From Pseudomonadota bacterium (GTDB lineage: Bacteria; Myxococcota_A; Polyangia; Polyangiales; Polyangiaceae): 64,000 bases of DNA. The position numbers and the translations under genes were made by a program. Each line of letters starts with the position of its first letter. Within the stretch, counting starts at the first letter, position 1. This document shows, one piece after another, positions 30,400 through 38,530 of this stretch. The DNA is taken from positions 93,264-157,263 of the forward strand of contig JAEYWK010000074.1 in assembly GCA_023431345.1 (NCBI GenBank), in the 5' to 3' direction. The notes beneath the pieces are model-generated. The model did not search any database, was not told the origin of the DNA, and saw nothing but the letters and a program-made list of their open reading frames with translations.

Positions 30400-30747
30400 A
30401 TGAGCCCGCCCCGCCCGCTCGAGCACTTTCGCGCCTTCGCCCGGCGGCCCGTCGGGCTCTCGGCCATCGTGAGCCGGGGTGACGGGACCTGGAAACGGCC
30501 AGCACGCCTGATCGACTTGGGGCTCGGCGGAGCCTGCATGGAGATGCTGGAAGCCGTCCCGAACGGGACCGCGATTTCGCTCGCGGTCGAGGCGCCCCAT
30601 CTTTGGGATCCTCTCTTCCTCGAGGGTGAGATCGTGTGGCTGAAGCCAATCGAGGGTGCCGCGCGTGTGGGCGTCCGCTTCTACCACCGCTCCGGCCGCA
30701 CACTCCGCACTTTGACCGAGCTACTGGAAGCGGAAGCGTATCACTGA
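30400..30747 (+). CDS. Stand-alone PilZ-like protein
   Basis: 115 residues from ATG 30400. The fold order fits a single PilZ domain: an Arg-containing N-terminus (FARRPVG), LIDLGLGGACMEM in place of the DxSxxGxxL motif, LEGEIVWLKP and VGVRFYH. The Ser of the DxSxxG motif is replaced by Gly and the classical RxxxR is not clear, so c-di-GMP binding is doubtful. It is transcribed divergently from the large PilZ gene (starts 199 nt apart). It may be a diverged paralogue or adaptor. Confidence 0.7.
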   Translation: MSPPRPLEHFRAFARRPVGLSAIVSRGDGTWKRPARLIDLGLGGACMEMLEAVPNGTAISLAVEAPHLWDPLFLEGEIVWLKPIEGAARVGVRFYHRSGRTLRTLTELLEAEAYH

Positions 30748-30789
30748 TCGAGCTGAGCCTGATCGCGGCTCGTCGGGTACATTGTCTGC

Positions 30790-31875
30790 ATGCTGCCTCC
30801 GCCCGCGCGCCTGCGCGCTCTCACTCTCACCGCTGCCGCTGTTTGCTCGCTGGCGCTGCCAGCACGGAGCGAAGTGCTCTTTCGCGGAGACTTCGAGACC
30901 GGCGATCTGAAGCAGTGGGGCTACTTGCTGAACGAAGCGGGCCTCAGCGTCGTCACCGATCCGGTCGCCGAAGGCACCAAGGCGGGCAAAGTAACCATCA
31001 GCAAGAACGAGCTCTGGAGCAACGGCCTGAACCGCGTCGAGGTGCAGCACAAGCCTGCTGGCGCGTACGTGGCCGAGGGCAAGGAGATCTATTACGGCTT
31101 CAGCTTCTACCTGCCAGAAACGCTGACCACCGACGATCACCAGATCCTCTATTGGGAGACGACTGAGACGTATCAGCAGGTGATGCAGGTCGCCATCCAA
31201 GGCGAGCGCATTCACTTCGCCACTCAGGATCCTTTCAAGGTTCAATGGAAGGCGGAGGGCGCAGCTACCGCGGGCAAGTGGCACCGCATCGTGGTGCACG
31301 TGAAATGGTCGGCGAGCGCGGACAGCGGCCAAGTCGACTTTTGGTTCAATGGTGAGCACGTCGTCAATGCGCTGAAGGTCAAGACGTTCTTCGGCCACCC
31401 CGCGTTCGTGCAACACGGCATTCTTCGCCAGCCCACCATCGACAAGGTCGAGGTGCTCTACTTCGACGACGCGCGCTCCGGTACGACACTCGAAGACGTG
31501 CTGATGCCCGCGGGCATGCCGGGCGGCGGGGGCGCTGGCGGCGCTGGCGGGCAGAGCATGGGCGGTGCTGCCACTAGCGGCGGGGACGCAGGAACACCCA
31601 GCGGTGGCTCGCCTGGCGCCGGCTCCGGCGGGGCGCCCAGCGACGGAGGCATGGCCTCGAGCGGCGCCTCCAGCGCGGGCGCTCCCAACGCGGGCGCAGC
31701 CAGCGCTGGCGCACCCACCGCAGGCGCAGCCAGTGCGGGAGCACCATCAGCACCCAGCACGCCGCCGAGCGACTCCGGCTGCGCGCTCTCTCCGCGTCCC
31801 AGCGGCAGTGCCGCCGGCCTCGCCGCGCTCGCGGGTCTGGTCGGCCTGGTCGGGCTCCGACGTCGTCGCCGTTGA
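30790..31875 (+). CDS. Polysaccharide-lyase-like surface protein with MYXO-CTERM tail
   Basis: 361 residues. A signal peptide (ending LPARS) is followed by a jelly-roll-like domain of about 215 residues, starting LFRGDFETGDLKQW and containing YYGFSFYLP and WHRIVVHVKW, typical of heparin-lyase-I-like polysaccharide lyases. Then comes a Gly/Ser/Ala-rich linker of about 90 residues with repeated GAPxAGA units. The end has a Cys (SGCALS), a hydrophobic helix (LAALAGLVGLVG) and an Arg cluster, the pattern of the MYXO-CTERM sorting tail, so the protein is probably processed and held at the outer surface. The sugar substrate is unknown and catalytic residues were not assigned. Confidence 0.78.
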   Translation: MLPPPARLRALTLTAAAVCSLALPARSEVLFRGDFETGDLKQWGYLLNEAGLSVVTDPVAEGTKAGKVTISKNELWSNGLNRVEVQHKPAGAYVAEGKEIYYGFSFYLPETLTTDDHQILYWETTETYQQVMQVAIQGERIHFATQDPFKVQWKAEGAATAGKWHRIVVHVKWSASADSGQVDFWFNGEHVVNALKVKTFFGHPAFVQHGILRQPTIDKVEVLYFDDARSGTTLEDVLMPAGMPGGGGAGGAGGQSMGGAATSGGDAGTPSGGSPGAGSGGAPSDGGMASSGASSAGAPNAGAASAGAPTAGAASAGAPSAPSTPPSDSGCALSPRPSGSAAGLAALAGLVGLVGLRRRRR

Positions 31876-31881
31876 TGGGGT

Positions 31882-31900
31882 CGCGGCGTTCTGCGCCGCG
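31882..31900. terminator. Hairpin between convergent genes
   Basis: Perfect 7-bp stem (CGCGGCG / CGCCGCG) with a 5-nt loop, 7 nt after the lyase-like gene stop and 20 nt before the end of the convergent lipoprotein gene. It could terminate both; no T-run is present. Confidence 0.4.
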
Positions 31901-31919
31901 CCATCGCCGCGCTAGCGCG

Positions 31920-33071
31920 TCACTTCAAGAACACCGGATCGGGCCCGCCTCGGTAGCTCGCCGCCACCTCCGCGTCCGTGAGCGCCGAGCCGTAAATGCG
32001 GAACTCGTGAAACACGCCGCTCAGCTCGGCGTCGCTGTCGAACTGGCTGCGCCCCAGCCAAGAGTTCACGTCGTTGATGCCAGAGAGGGTTCCCGTCCAC
32101 GCTGCCTGGCCCACCTTCACCCCGTTCACGTACAGCTTGATCAGGTCCGCCGTCGTGCTCGCCGAGAGCGCCACGTGATTCATCGACACCGATAGCGCGG
32201 CGCTGCCCTCCACCAGCAACTGATTCTCGTAGCCGTTCAGAGAATAGCCTGCCGCTACGTGGCCGCTCGCCGAGCGCGCGGTCACGAACAAGAACGTCTT
32301 TCCGTACTGCGGGTTGTTCTCGGGCGACGAGTGCGTCGTGTCGCCGAAGTCGAACAGGCGCTGCCAGTCACCTCCCCCACCCCACGTCACCCAACATTCG
32401 AGCGTGACGGCCGCGAGCGGAGAGATGAGCTTGTTCGGCAAATCAACGTAAGCGCCAGACGTCCCGCCGCCCAGCAGCGCCACGCCTTTGCCGTCGAGCT
32501 TCGACAGCGTCGTGCCGCGCAGCACGCCGTCGGCGGTGCCCACGCGATCTTTCAGCGCCGTGCCCGTACCTTCGAAATCGTAGCGGTGCGTGAGCTTCTT
32601 CACCACCGAGTGACAGTCAGCCACCGTCGCGGTCGGGGTCTCCGGCACGCCGCAGCCGCATTGACCCGGCGCCGTCTTGCTCGGATCATCCGGGCACTCG
32701 TCGGGAGGCGGAGGCACTTCGCCGCCGCTGCCGCCTTCTCCACCGCTCCCGCTCGCGCTCGGGTCACCGCCAGCGCCGCCTGCGTTCGTCGCGCCCATGC
32801 TCTCGCTGCCTGCCGAGCCACCGGTCGGACTCTTACCGGCTTCGCTGACGACGCCGCCCTCGCTCGTCGAACCGGCGACGGGCGGCTTTCCGCCGATGTC
32901 AGGATCACCCGCGGCGCCCATCGTGCCGCCGCTCGCGCTCATCCCGGCCTTGCCGCTGCTGCCTGCGGTGCCAAGCGTCTCGGGCACGTCGTAGACCGCG
33001 CAGCTGAACACCCACAGCGCACCGCTGCTCAGCAGCCATCGCGTGCTCGAAAAGCTCCAACGCTGCGTCAC
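31920..33071 (-). CDS. LamG/concanavalin-like lipoprotein
   Basis: 383 residues from GTG 33069-33071, which has GGAG nine bases upstream and puts the lipobox-like VFSC at residues 21-24; the frame is open to 33149 but that would give too long a leader. After the Cys comes a Gly/Ser/Ala-rich linker of about 80 residues, then a short Cys-containing motif (CGCGVPET). A LamG-type lectin/glucanase fold follows: HRYDFEGTG, AYVDLPNKLI, TLECWVTW, LYVNGVKVGQ and FHEFRIYGSALTDAEV. Such domains bind or cleave glycans; no catalytic residues are evident, so binding is more likely. It is probably displayed on the cell surface. Confidence 0.82.
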   Translation of the reverse strand: MTQRWSFSSTRWLLSSGALWVFSCAVYDVPETLGTAGSSGKAGMSASGGTMGAAGDPDIGGKPPVAGSTSEGGVVSEAGKSPTGGSAGSESMGATNAGGAGGDPSASGSGGEGGSGGEVPPPPDECPDDPSKTAPGQCGCGVPETPTATVADCHSVVKKLTHRYDFEGTGTALKDRVGTADGVLRGTTLSKLDGKGVALLGGGTSGAYVDLPNKLISPLAAVTLECWVTWGGGGDWQRLFDFGDTTHSSPENNPQYGKTFLFVTARSASGHVAAGYSLNGYENQLLVEGSAALSVSMNHVALSASTTADLIKLYVNGVKVGQAAWTGTLSGINDVNSWLGRSQFDSDAELSGVFHEFRIYGSALTDAEVAASYRGGPDPVFLK

Positions 33072-33256
33072 TGCCAGCTGCTCCGATCGCTTCCGCTCAA
33101 TCCACGAATTTCTCACAGAACGCGGCGGCGCGCCCGCCAGAACGCGCACGTCGTTCGCTTCTCACCACTAGTTTCATGGCAATTTGCAAGCCCAGCGCAT
33201 CGCCATGGAAAACTCGCTACGCGGCATCCCACAACTCAATACAACTCCCTGCAGTT

Positions 33257-33270
33257 GCTCCTGCAGGAGC
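33257..33270. terminator. Palindrome after the esterase gene
   Basis: Perfect 14-nt palindrome GCTCCTGCAGGAGC, able to fold as a 5-bp stem with a 4-nt loop, 5 nt beyond the stop of the minus-strand esterase gene. There is no T-run; it could instead be a protein-binding site. Confidence 0.3.
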
Positions 33271-33275
33271 CGACG

Positions 33276-34328
33276 TCAGATGGGCGGCAGGCCGCGCAGC
33301 GCACGGTCGTGATACAGCAGCAGCTCGTACACCGCGGGACCGCGGTTGAACGGATAGTCGTGCGGCCCCGGCACCACGACCAAGGAATGAGCCACGCCGG
33401 CGCGCTGCATCGCCTGGCTCATGGCCTTGGTCGACGCGAGGAAGAAGTCGCCGTCACTCGTCAGCAGGCGAAAACCCAGCGACGGATTCTTCTGCTTCGC
33501 GAGCGCCGCCTGCTCCGCCACCTTCGAGGCGTTGGCGAGATCGAACGCCGGCTGCAGCCCTCCCACCGCCGCGAAAGCCTCCGGATACCGCAGCCCGATC
33601 GCCAGCGCTGCGCGTCCGCCCAAGCTGATACCGTCCACGCCCGTGGTCTGCGCCGTGCCGATCGCCGGCGTCTCGCGGCGCGCGCGCGCCAGCAGCTCTT
33701 CGACGACGAACTTCGCGAGCGGCGGGATCTTCGTGAAGGGCTCGTCGCCCCGCAGCATGTCCGGCGTGTACGAGTTGACGACGATGAGCCCCTGAAACGG
33801 CTGCTTCGCGAGCGCCGCGTTCAGCTGCGATAGCCGCGCATCGTCGGCAAACCCTTGCAAATCTTCGCGTGTGAGGGGCGGATGCTTCAAGCGCTCGAGC
33901 GCACGGTACATGCCGTAGTCATCGAGCCAGCCGCGCGCGCCCTTCGCGGGCCCTTTGCGCGCCTCGCCCGTTCCATGAAAGGTCACGAGCACCGGGAAGC
34001 GTTGCTCGGCCGTGCGCTCCGGAACCACGACCACCGCGTTCATCGGCCCCACCGGCGTGTCCGCGTAGGCCCACGTCAGCTCTGTCTGCGGCAAGCGCGA
34101 CACCACCGGCGCAGCGGAACCAGACGCGGCTACCGCGACGGTGGTCGACGACGTCGCTCGCTCGTCGCCCGGCGTCGCCGCCCGCTCGCCGCCCGACGTC
34201 GCCGCGTCACCCGGCGGAGTTGGCTTCGAGCACGCGGCCGCGCCGAGCGCACACGTCGTTACCAGCAGCAGCGGGGACCAAGCACCCCTCGCCGCAACGA
34301 GCAGCGCCCGCAGCCTTTCAGAACGCAT
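33276..34328 (-). CDS. Alpha/beta-hydrolase (esterase) lipoprotein
   Basis: 350 residues. The signal peptide ends in LGAAAC, a good lipobox. A Gly/Ser/Thr/Ala-rich spacer of about 45 residues precedes the hydrolase domain. Visible features are VLVTFHGTG (oxyanion strand), the nucleophile elbow GISLGG with Ser, and GPHDYPF with the likely catalytic His near the C-terminus, an esterase-D-like layout. It should act on small esters or peptides outside the inner membrane. The start overlaps the GloB gene end by 11 nt, so the two are co-transcribed. Confidence 0.82.
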   Translation of the reverse strand: MRSERLRALLVAARGAWSPLLLVTTCALGAAACSKPTPPGDAATSGGERAATPGDERATSSTTVAVAASGSAAPVVSRLPQTELTWAYADTPVGPMNAVVVVPERTAEQRFPVLVTFHGTGEARKGPAKGARGWLDDYGMYRALERLKHPPLTREDLQGFADDARLSQLNAALAKQPFQGLIVVNSYTPDMLRGDEPFTKIPPLAKFVVEELLARARRETPAIGTAQTTGVDGISLGGRAALAIGLRYPEAFAAVGGLQPAFDLANASKVAEQAALAKQKNPSLGFRLLTSDGDFFLASTKAMSQAMQRAGVAHSLVVVPGPHDYPFNRGPAVYELLLYHDRALRGLPPI

Positions 34329-35085
34329 CTTTCATCGCTCGCACGACCGCCAGCACCGCTTGCGGCGACGCATCCGCCGGCTTGTCGCGCAGCGCCGCGA
34401 GCACGTCCTTCTCGTCGACGCGCAAGAACGGATTCGTCAGTCGCTCTTCCCGCATCGTGCTCGGCAAGGTCGGCGCGCCTTGCTCGCGCTGGGCCTTCGC
34501 CCACGCGAGCTTCTTCGCGATCTCGGGGTTATTCGGCTCCAGCGACTCGGCGAAGCGCAGGTTGCTCACGGTGTACTCGTGGCCGCAGTAGATGCGCGTG
34601 TCGTCCGGCAGCGCGCCCAGCTTCAAGTTCAGCGACTCGTACATCTGCGCCGCCGTGCCTTCGAACAAGCGCCCACAGCCCGCCGCGAACAGCGTGTCGC
34701 CCGTGAACGCCGCGCCCTCCGCTACGTACGCCACCGCGCCGAGCGTATGCCCCGGAATGTGCAGTGCCTTCACGCCGATACCGGCGACGTCGAACTCTTG
34801 CCGATCATCCAGAAAATCGGTCTGCCCCGGGATTCGCCCCTTGTCCGTGCGGAACGCGAACACCTTCAGGTCCGGAAAGCGCGCTAGCAGACCCTGGTTG
34901 CCACCGATGTGATCGACGTGATGGTGCGTCGCCAAGATCGCCCGCGGCGTGAGGCCCCGCTCCGCGAGCGCTTGGAGCACAGGCGCGTCCTCGCTCGCGT
35001 CCACCACGATCGCGTCCGTGCTGCCCGGCTGATGCAACAGGTAGCAGTAGTTATCCTCCAGGCACGGAACCAGATGAACTTCCAC
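34318..35085 (-). CDS. gloB: Hydroxyacylglutathione hydrolase (glyoxalase II)
   Basis: 255 residues from GTG 35083-35085; the reading frame extends 20 codons upstream, but the family N-terminus (VHLVPCLEDNYCYLL) starts here. The metallo-beta-lactamase metal-binding motif THHHVDHIGG is intact, followed by HIPGHTLGA, FTGDTLFAAGCGR and CGHEYTVSNLRFA, all diagnostic of glyoxalase II. The enzyme hydrolyses S-lactoylglutathione to lactate and glutathione in methylglyoxal detoxification in the cytoplasm. The C-terminal substrate-binding region (NPFLRVDE) is present. It overlaps the downstream esterase gene. Confidence 0.95.
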   Translation of the reverse strand: MEVHLVPCLEDNYCYLLHQPGSTDAIVVDASEDAPVLQALAERGLTPRAILATHHHVDHIGGNQGLLARFPDLKVFAFRTDKGRIPGQTDFLDDRQEFDVAGIGVKALHIPGHTLGAVAYVAEGAAFTGDTLFAAGCGRLFEGTAAQMYESLNLKLGALPDDTRIYCGHEYTVSNLRFAESLEPNNPEIAKKLAWAKAQREQGAPTLPSTMREERLTNPFLRVDEKDVLAALRDKPADASPQAVLAVVRAMKDAF

Positions 35086-35541
35086 GCCCGAACCATAGCC
35101 CCGTCCCCCACCCCACCGCACCCCGAAACCGCGCCACCAGCGCAAGCGCGCCCGTCAGGCACGCACAAACGTCTCAATCATCGGCGCACAAACCCAGCGC
35201 ACCGCCAAGTCCAGGCGCAGCCGCACTGACAGCGCCAACGAGCACAACGGTCGGCATCGAGGATGCCTGCGCCGTCGCCCTGTGCATGCGCGCGGTGGGC
35301 TGACGAACGCCACCTCACCGTCGATGCGCAACCGCTCCGCGCTGCCCGCGCGCGTCATCCACAAGACCGGCGCACCGAGCCGATACCAACGCTGATCGCA
35401 CCTCGCCCGCACCCGCGAATACTGCTCCTCAGCCAGCACCGCCCAAGCCGCCCCGCCGCCCCCGAGCGGGGCGACAAAATAAGCGCAAAACCCGCAAACC
35501 TTGACGCGGCCACCCCGCCCGCGGCATAGACGCTCGCTCAA
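35086..35541. other. 456-nt region between gloB and the tRNA, no convincing gene
   Basis: The plus strand is C-rich near gloB (35,096-35,160). Frames of 88 to 128 codons exist on both strands (for example minus 35,155-35,541), but they lack a ribosome-binding site and recognisable motifs. It probably holds the promoter of the tRNA and of gloB. Confidence 0.5.
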
Positions 35542-35615
35542 GCGCCCCTAGCTCAGCTGGATAGAGCGACGGCCTCCGGAGCCGTAGGTCACAGGTTCGA
35601 ATCCTGTGGGGCGCG
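35542..35615 (+). tRNA. tRNA-Arg (anticodon CCG)
   Basis: A full cloverleaf folds by eye: acceptor GCGCCCC/GGGGCGC, D-stem GCTC/GAGC, anticodon stem ACGGC/GCCGT with loop CTCCGGA (anticodon CCG at 35576-35578), and T-stem ACAGG/CCTGT with loop TTCGAAT. The CCA end is not encoded. It reads CGG codons, common in this GC-rich genome. Confidence 0.96.
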
Positions 35616-35662
35616 CAACTGGATTCCGTCACAAGCGTGATCGGGTGCTAAGATGGAACTGG

Positions 35663-36046
35663 ATGCCCGGCGAAGGTGCAGCCCAGATCGCCCCAATCGC
35701 GACGCTTCATGCAGTCGCTCGCGACGGGCACGCGATCGATCTGGCTCCAGCGCGGCCGTTGATCGATCGCGTTCTTCGCGAGTGGCAGCCGTTGCGAATT
35801 CAGCTGTTTGGTAGTCGCGCGCGTGGCGATGCGAATCGCGAGAGCGACTGGGACTTCCTCGTGGTGGTTCCAGATGGTTCTCCGGCATCGAGTGATCCCC
35901 TCGTGCCGTGGCGTCTGTATAGGGACACCGGTGTGCGCGCGGACGTGGTCGTTTACTCATCGCAAGACTTCGACGCGGAGCGCTCAGTTCCGAACACTCT
36001 CGCGTACGAAGCCACGTCGACTGGGGTCGCGCTGTATGAGCGCTGA
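35663..36046 (+). CDS. MNT-type minimal nucleotidyltransferase
   Basis: 127 residues from ATG 35663; the open frame reaches back into the tRNA, which is not credible. The polymerase-beta-like nucleotidyltransferase core is present: GSRARG, then SDWDFLV with the paired metal-binding Asp. A third acidic residue is probably in VRADVVVYSS. In MNT/HEPN modules such a protein AMPylates and silences a HEPN toxin or RNase. The HEPN gene follows with an 11-nt overlap but is frameshifted. The pair starts about 50 nt after the tRNA, a common position for acquired DNA. Confidence 0.82.
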   Translation: MPGEGAAQIAPIATLHAVARDGHAIDLAPARPLIDRVLREWQPLRIQLFGSRARGDANRESDWDFLVVVPDGSPASSDPLVPWRLYRDTGVRADVVVYSSQDFDAERSVPNTLAYEATSTGVALYER

Positions 36047-36471
36047 ACGCGTCATAGCCAACACACTCCGCCTTGCCCAAGCAGACTTGGATGCGGCAAA
36101 GCTCCTCCACTCGGGCAAGAATCGTTACGCGATCTACCACTGCGAGCAAGCAGCAGAGAAAGTCATCAAGGCAGTGCTCACGTCGGAAGGCGTACACCAA
36201 CATCAGGCATCAACTCCACGAGATGGTGGCAGACGTTCCCGATACGAACCCACTGAAGCCGTTCCTCAAGCAGGTCGAACATCTTGCGGCCTACGCGACT
36301 ACCTACCGATATGCGGGCCCGACTGGCAACATCAAGCCGGCGCCCGACGAGCCCGCGCTCGAAGCGAATATCGCGAGCGTCGAGGCATCTCTCTTGGCAG
36401 CAGCCAAAGCGTTTGGCGTCGATCTGAGCAAACAAGATCTGCCCGCCAAAACCGCTAAGCCCGTTCGCTAG
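36036..36471 (+). pseudogene. Frameshifted HEPN-domain protein (partner of the MNT protein)
   Basis: The N-terminal half reads in one frame from ATG 36036 (LAQADLDAAKLL, YHCEQAAEKVIKAVLTSEG), typical of HEPN domains. The C-terminal half (RHQLHEMVADVP, YATTYRYAGP) continues one base ahead, in the frame ending at 36471. The switch is at about 36,188-36,215 and would be repaired by removing one base. Both halves match the family, so this was recently one protein of about 144 residues. It is either a pseudogene or a single sequencing error. No homopolymer is at the junction. Confidence 0.72.
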
Positions 36472-36564
36472 GAGCCGCATCACCCGCAGTCCTCTCGAAG
36501 ACCGCTCGACGCGTCACCACGTCTGCCGCCACTCCCGGCTGCAAGAGCGCAGAGTGAGCCAGAG

Positions 36565-37430
36565 GTGGAAGATAGATTCCGCGAGCATCGGCCCTGGCTC
36601 TTCGCGTTGGCGTACCGAATGCTCGGAACCGCGACAGACGCGGAGGATGTGCTGCAGGAGGCGCATCTGCGCTTCTCTCAGCGTGGCACGAACGTGCAGC
36701 ACCCGAAGCGCTGGCTCGAGCAGGTGGTCACGCGCCTGTGCATCGACGAGCTCAAGTCCGCGCGTGCGCGCCGCGAAGAGTACGTCGGACCCTGGCTTCC
36801 CGAGCCGCTCGAGACCGTCGACGCCACGTTGGATGGCGAGCACGTCGATCGTGAATCCATCTCGCTGGCGTTTCTGACGTTGCTGGAGCGCCTCTCGCCG
36901 CTCGAACGTGCGGAATTCGTGCTGGTCGAGCTGTTCGAGTACTCGGCCGACGAAGCGGCGAGTGCGTTGGGCGGTGAAGCGCCCGCCATGGGCAGTTGCT
37001 GCATCGAGCGCGCGCCCACATTGAGGCCGCCAAGCCGCGCTTCGCTCCCTCTCGCGACGCGCACTTGGCGATTCTGGGCGCATTTTTCGCGGCCGTTCAA
37101 GACCGGCGACGTGAAAAGCGGTGGAAACGTTTCTGGCCAGGGACGCACGCGCTACCATCGATGGGGGCACGTGAAGACGGCGCCCAACGTCATCGTCGGC
37201 GCCGACCGCCTCGCGCGCTTTGCTGCTAGGCCTCTCGACCAAAGTCGACCCAAAGCCTCAGCTATGACATCCGCGAAATCAACGGCTGGCCGGCGCTGGT
37301 CCTGCTCCAGGGCGGCCGTCGTGAGCGGCGTCGCGCTCGAGACCGACGGCGTCGCCATCTTTGGCGTCTCGGTGTGCCGGAACGCCAGCGCAAGCTTGGC
37401 GGATGGATGGCGTGGATTGCTGAGGCTGGC
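36565..37430 (+). pseudogene. Decayed ECF sigma factor with SnoaL-like C-terminal domain (ECF41/SigJ type)
   Basis: The sigma-2 and sigma-4 regions are intact in one frame: RPWLFALAYRMLGTATDAEDVLQEA, then LTLLERLSPLERAEFVLVELF. After about 36,985 the protein continues by hopping frames: LLHRARAHIEAAKPRF, AILGAFFAAVQ, VETFLARDARATIDGG, TAPNVIVGADR, LLGLSTKVDP, INGWPALVLLQGG, DGVAIFGVSV and GGWMAWIAEA. Those pieces are the C-terminal SnoaL-like part of ECF41 sigma factors, which regulates the sigma activity. At least six single-base indels are needed, some at short runs such as AAAA (37,114-37,117) and GGGGG (37,163-37,167). The C-terminal half cannot be translated as is. Confidence 0.75.
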
Positions 37431-37486
37431 GCTCGACGGCGCCGCGAAGAGCTCGACCAGCACGGGCGGCACGACTTCTGGCGGCA

Positions 37487-37927
37487 TCACTTCTCACAGG
37501 CCAAATGCTCGGCGCGCAGCTCGTCCATCAGCTTGGTCCAGCCGCGCGGGCCGCTCTCTTGCAGGTGGCGAATGAATTTGCGCGAGGGTGCGTCGAGCTT
37601 CTTGGCGTCGGGCACCCAGCGAGAGCCCCAGGCACCAATTTGAACGATGATCGGCAAGAGGAGGATGGACTTTTCGGTCAGCGAGTAGATGGCTTTCTGC
37701 TTGTGCGTCGGATCCTCGGCCTTCGTGAGCAAGCCGTGCTCCACGAGCCGCGCCAGGCGATCGGCCAAGATGTTGGTGGAGATGCGCTCATCCGACTGGA
37801 GCAGCTCGCGGAAGTGTCGCTTCTTCGCGAACATCATGTCGCGCAGCACCAGCAGCGTCCACGAGTCTCCAAAGAGCTCCAAGGACAAGTTGATGGGGCA
37901 GTAGGAACGGGGCTCGCTCGGGGACAC
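37487..37927 (-). CDS. HxlR-family transcriptional regulator
   Basis: 146 residues from GTG 37925-37927. The family usually has its conserved Cys about nine residues from the start (here SYCPI), which fits this start; an ATG at 37985-37987 would add 20 residues and place the operator-like repeat inside the gene. The winged helix shows ELFGDSWTLLVLRDM, FRELLQSDERISTNILADRL, LVEHGLLTK and IYSLTEKS. HxlR proteins often sense aldehydes or reactive electrophiles through the Cys. It is transcribed divergently from a GFA-family gene, the most likely target. Confidence 0.87.
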   Translation of the reverse strand: MSPSEPRSYCPINLSLELFGDSWTLLVLRDMMFAKKRHFRELLQSDERISTNILADRLARLVEHGLLTKAEDPTHKQKAIYSLTEKSILLLPIIVQIGAWGSRWVPDAKKLDAPSRKFIRHLQESGPRGWTKLMDELRAEHLACEK

Positions 37928-37948
37928 GGGGAACAACCGCTTGCATTT

Positions 37949-37971
37949 TACAACCTGTCGGCTAGGTTGCA
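37949..37971. promoter_or_regulatory. Inverted repeat between HxlR regulator and GFA gene
   Basis: CAACC and GGTTG arms (37951-37955 and 37965-37969) are separated by 9 nt, with one further pair outside (T37949/A37971). It lies in the 84-nt divergent spacer and is a good candidate HxlR operator. This is inferred from position and symmetry. Confidence 0.45.
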
Positions 37972-38011
37972 ACTGCTTGCGAAGCACAAGCGGTTAACCG
38001 AGGAGTCGATC

Positions 38012-38431
38012 ATGTCTTTGCAGACCTACCAGGGGAGCTGCCACTGTGGCGCCGTGCGTTTCGAGGCCGATTTGGACCTGGAGGAGGGCTCCAATCGCTG
38101 TAATTGCTCGTACTGCGCCAAGGTGCGCGCCTGGTTTGCGTTCGCGAAAGGCCCCGAACGCTTTCGGCTCGTCGAGGGTGCGGGCGTGTCCGAGTACCGC
38201 TGGACACCCCCCGGCGAGCCCGCGCCTCACCTGACGTTTACCTTCTGCCGCACCTGTGGCGTCCGCACCTTCGCTCAGGGCAACCTCGAGCACCTCGGAG
38301 GCATCTTCCGCGCCGTCTCGGTGCCGACGCTCGCGCTCTCGCCCGAGCAGTTCGCGGCGATTCCGGTCAAGTACCTCAACGGCCGCGAGCGCCGCTACGA
38401 CGAAGCGCCGCCGTACCCCGCGGGCTTGTGA
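38012..38431 (+). CDS. GFA-family (glutathione-dependent formaldehyde-activating-like) protein
   Basis: 139 residues from ATG 38012, behind GAGGAG. The zinc-binding cysteines are complete: GSCHCGAVRFE, CNCSYC and FCRTCGVRT. Family members bind zinc and some help glutathione react with formaldehyde; many are of unknown substrate. It is transcribed divergently from the HxlR gene, whose relatives respond to formaldehyde or other electrophiles, so regulation by that protein is likely. Cytoplasmic. Confidence 0.9.
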   Translation: MSLQTYQGSCHCGAVRFEADLDLEEGSNRCNCSYCAKVRAWFAFAKGPERFRLVEGAGVSEYRWTPPGEPAPHLTFTFCRTCGVRTFAQGNLEHLGGIFRAVSVPTLALSPEQFAAIPVKYLNGRERRYDEAPPYPAGL

Positions 38432-38440
38432 GCTGTCCTC

Positions 38441-38530
38441 CTACGAGCGCTCGCGCATGCGGGCCAAGAGCTCGTTCACGCCGAACGGCTTGGTCAGGTA
38501 GTCGTCGGCGCCGGCGTGGGAAACGTGAGC
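38441..38530 (-). pseudogene. Remnant of a response-regulator receiver domain
   Basis: On the minus strand about 28 codons read HAGADDYLTKPFGVNELLAR and end in a stop at 38441-38443. This is the last part of a receiver domain (conserved Lys-Pro near its end). No start or upstream half remains, so it is a gene fragment left by deletion. Confidence 0.65.

Noticed and set aside
33180..33200. Possible sigma-54 promoter (TGGCAATTTGCA)
   Set aside because: The GG and GC elements are only six bases apart, not the ten needed.
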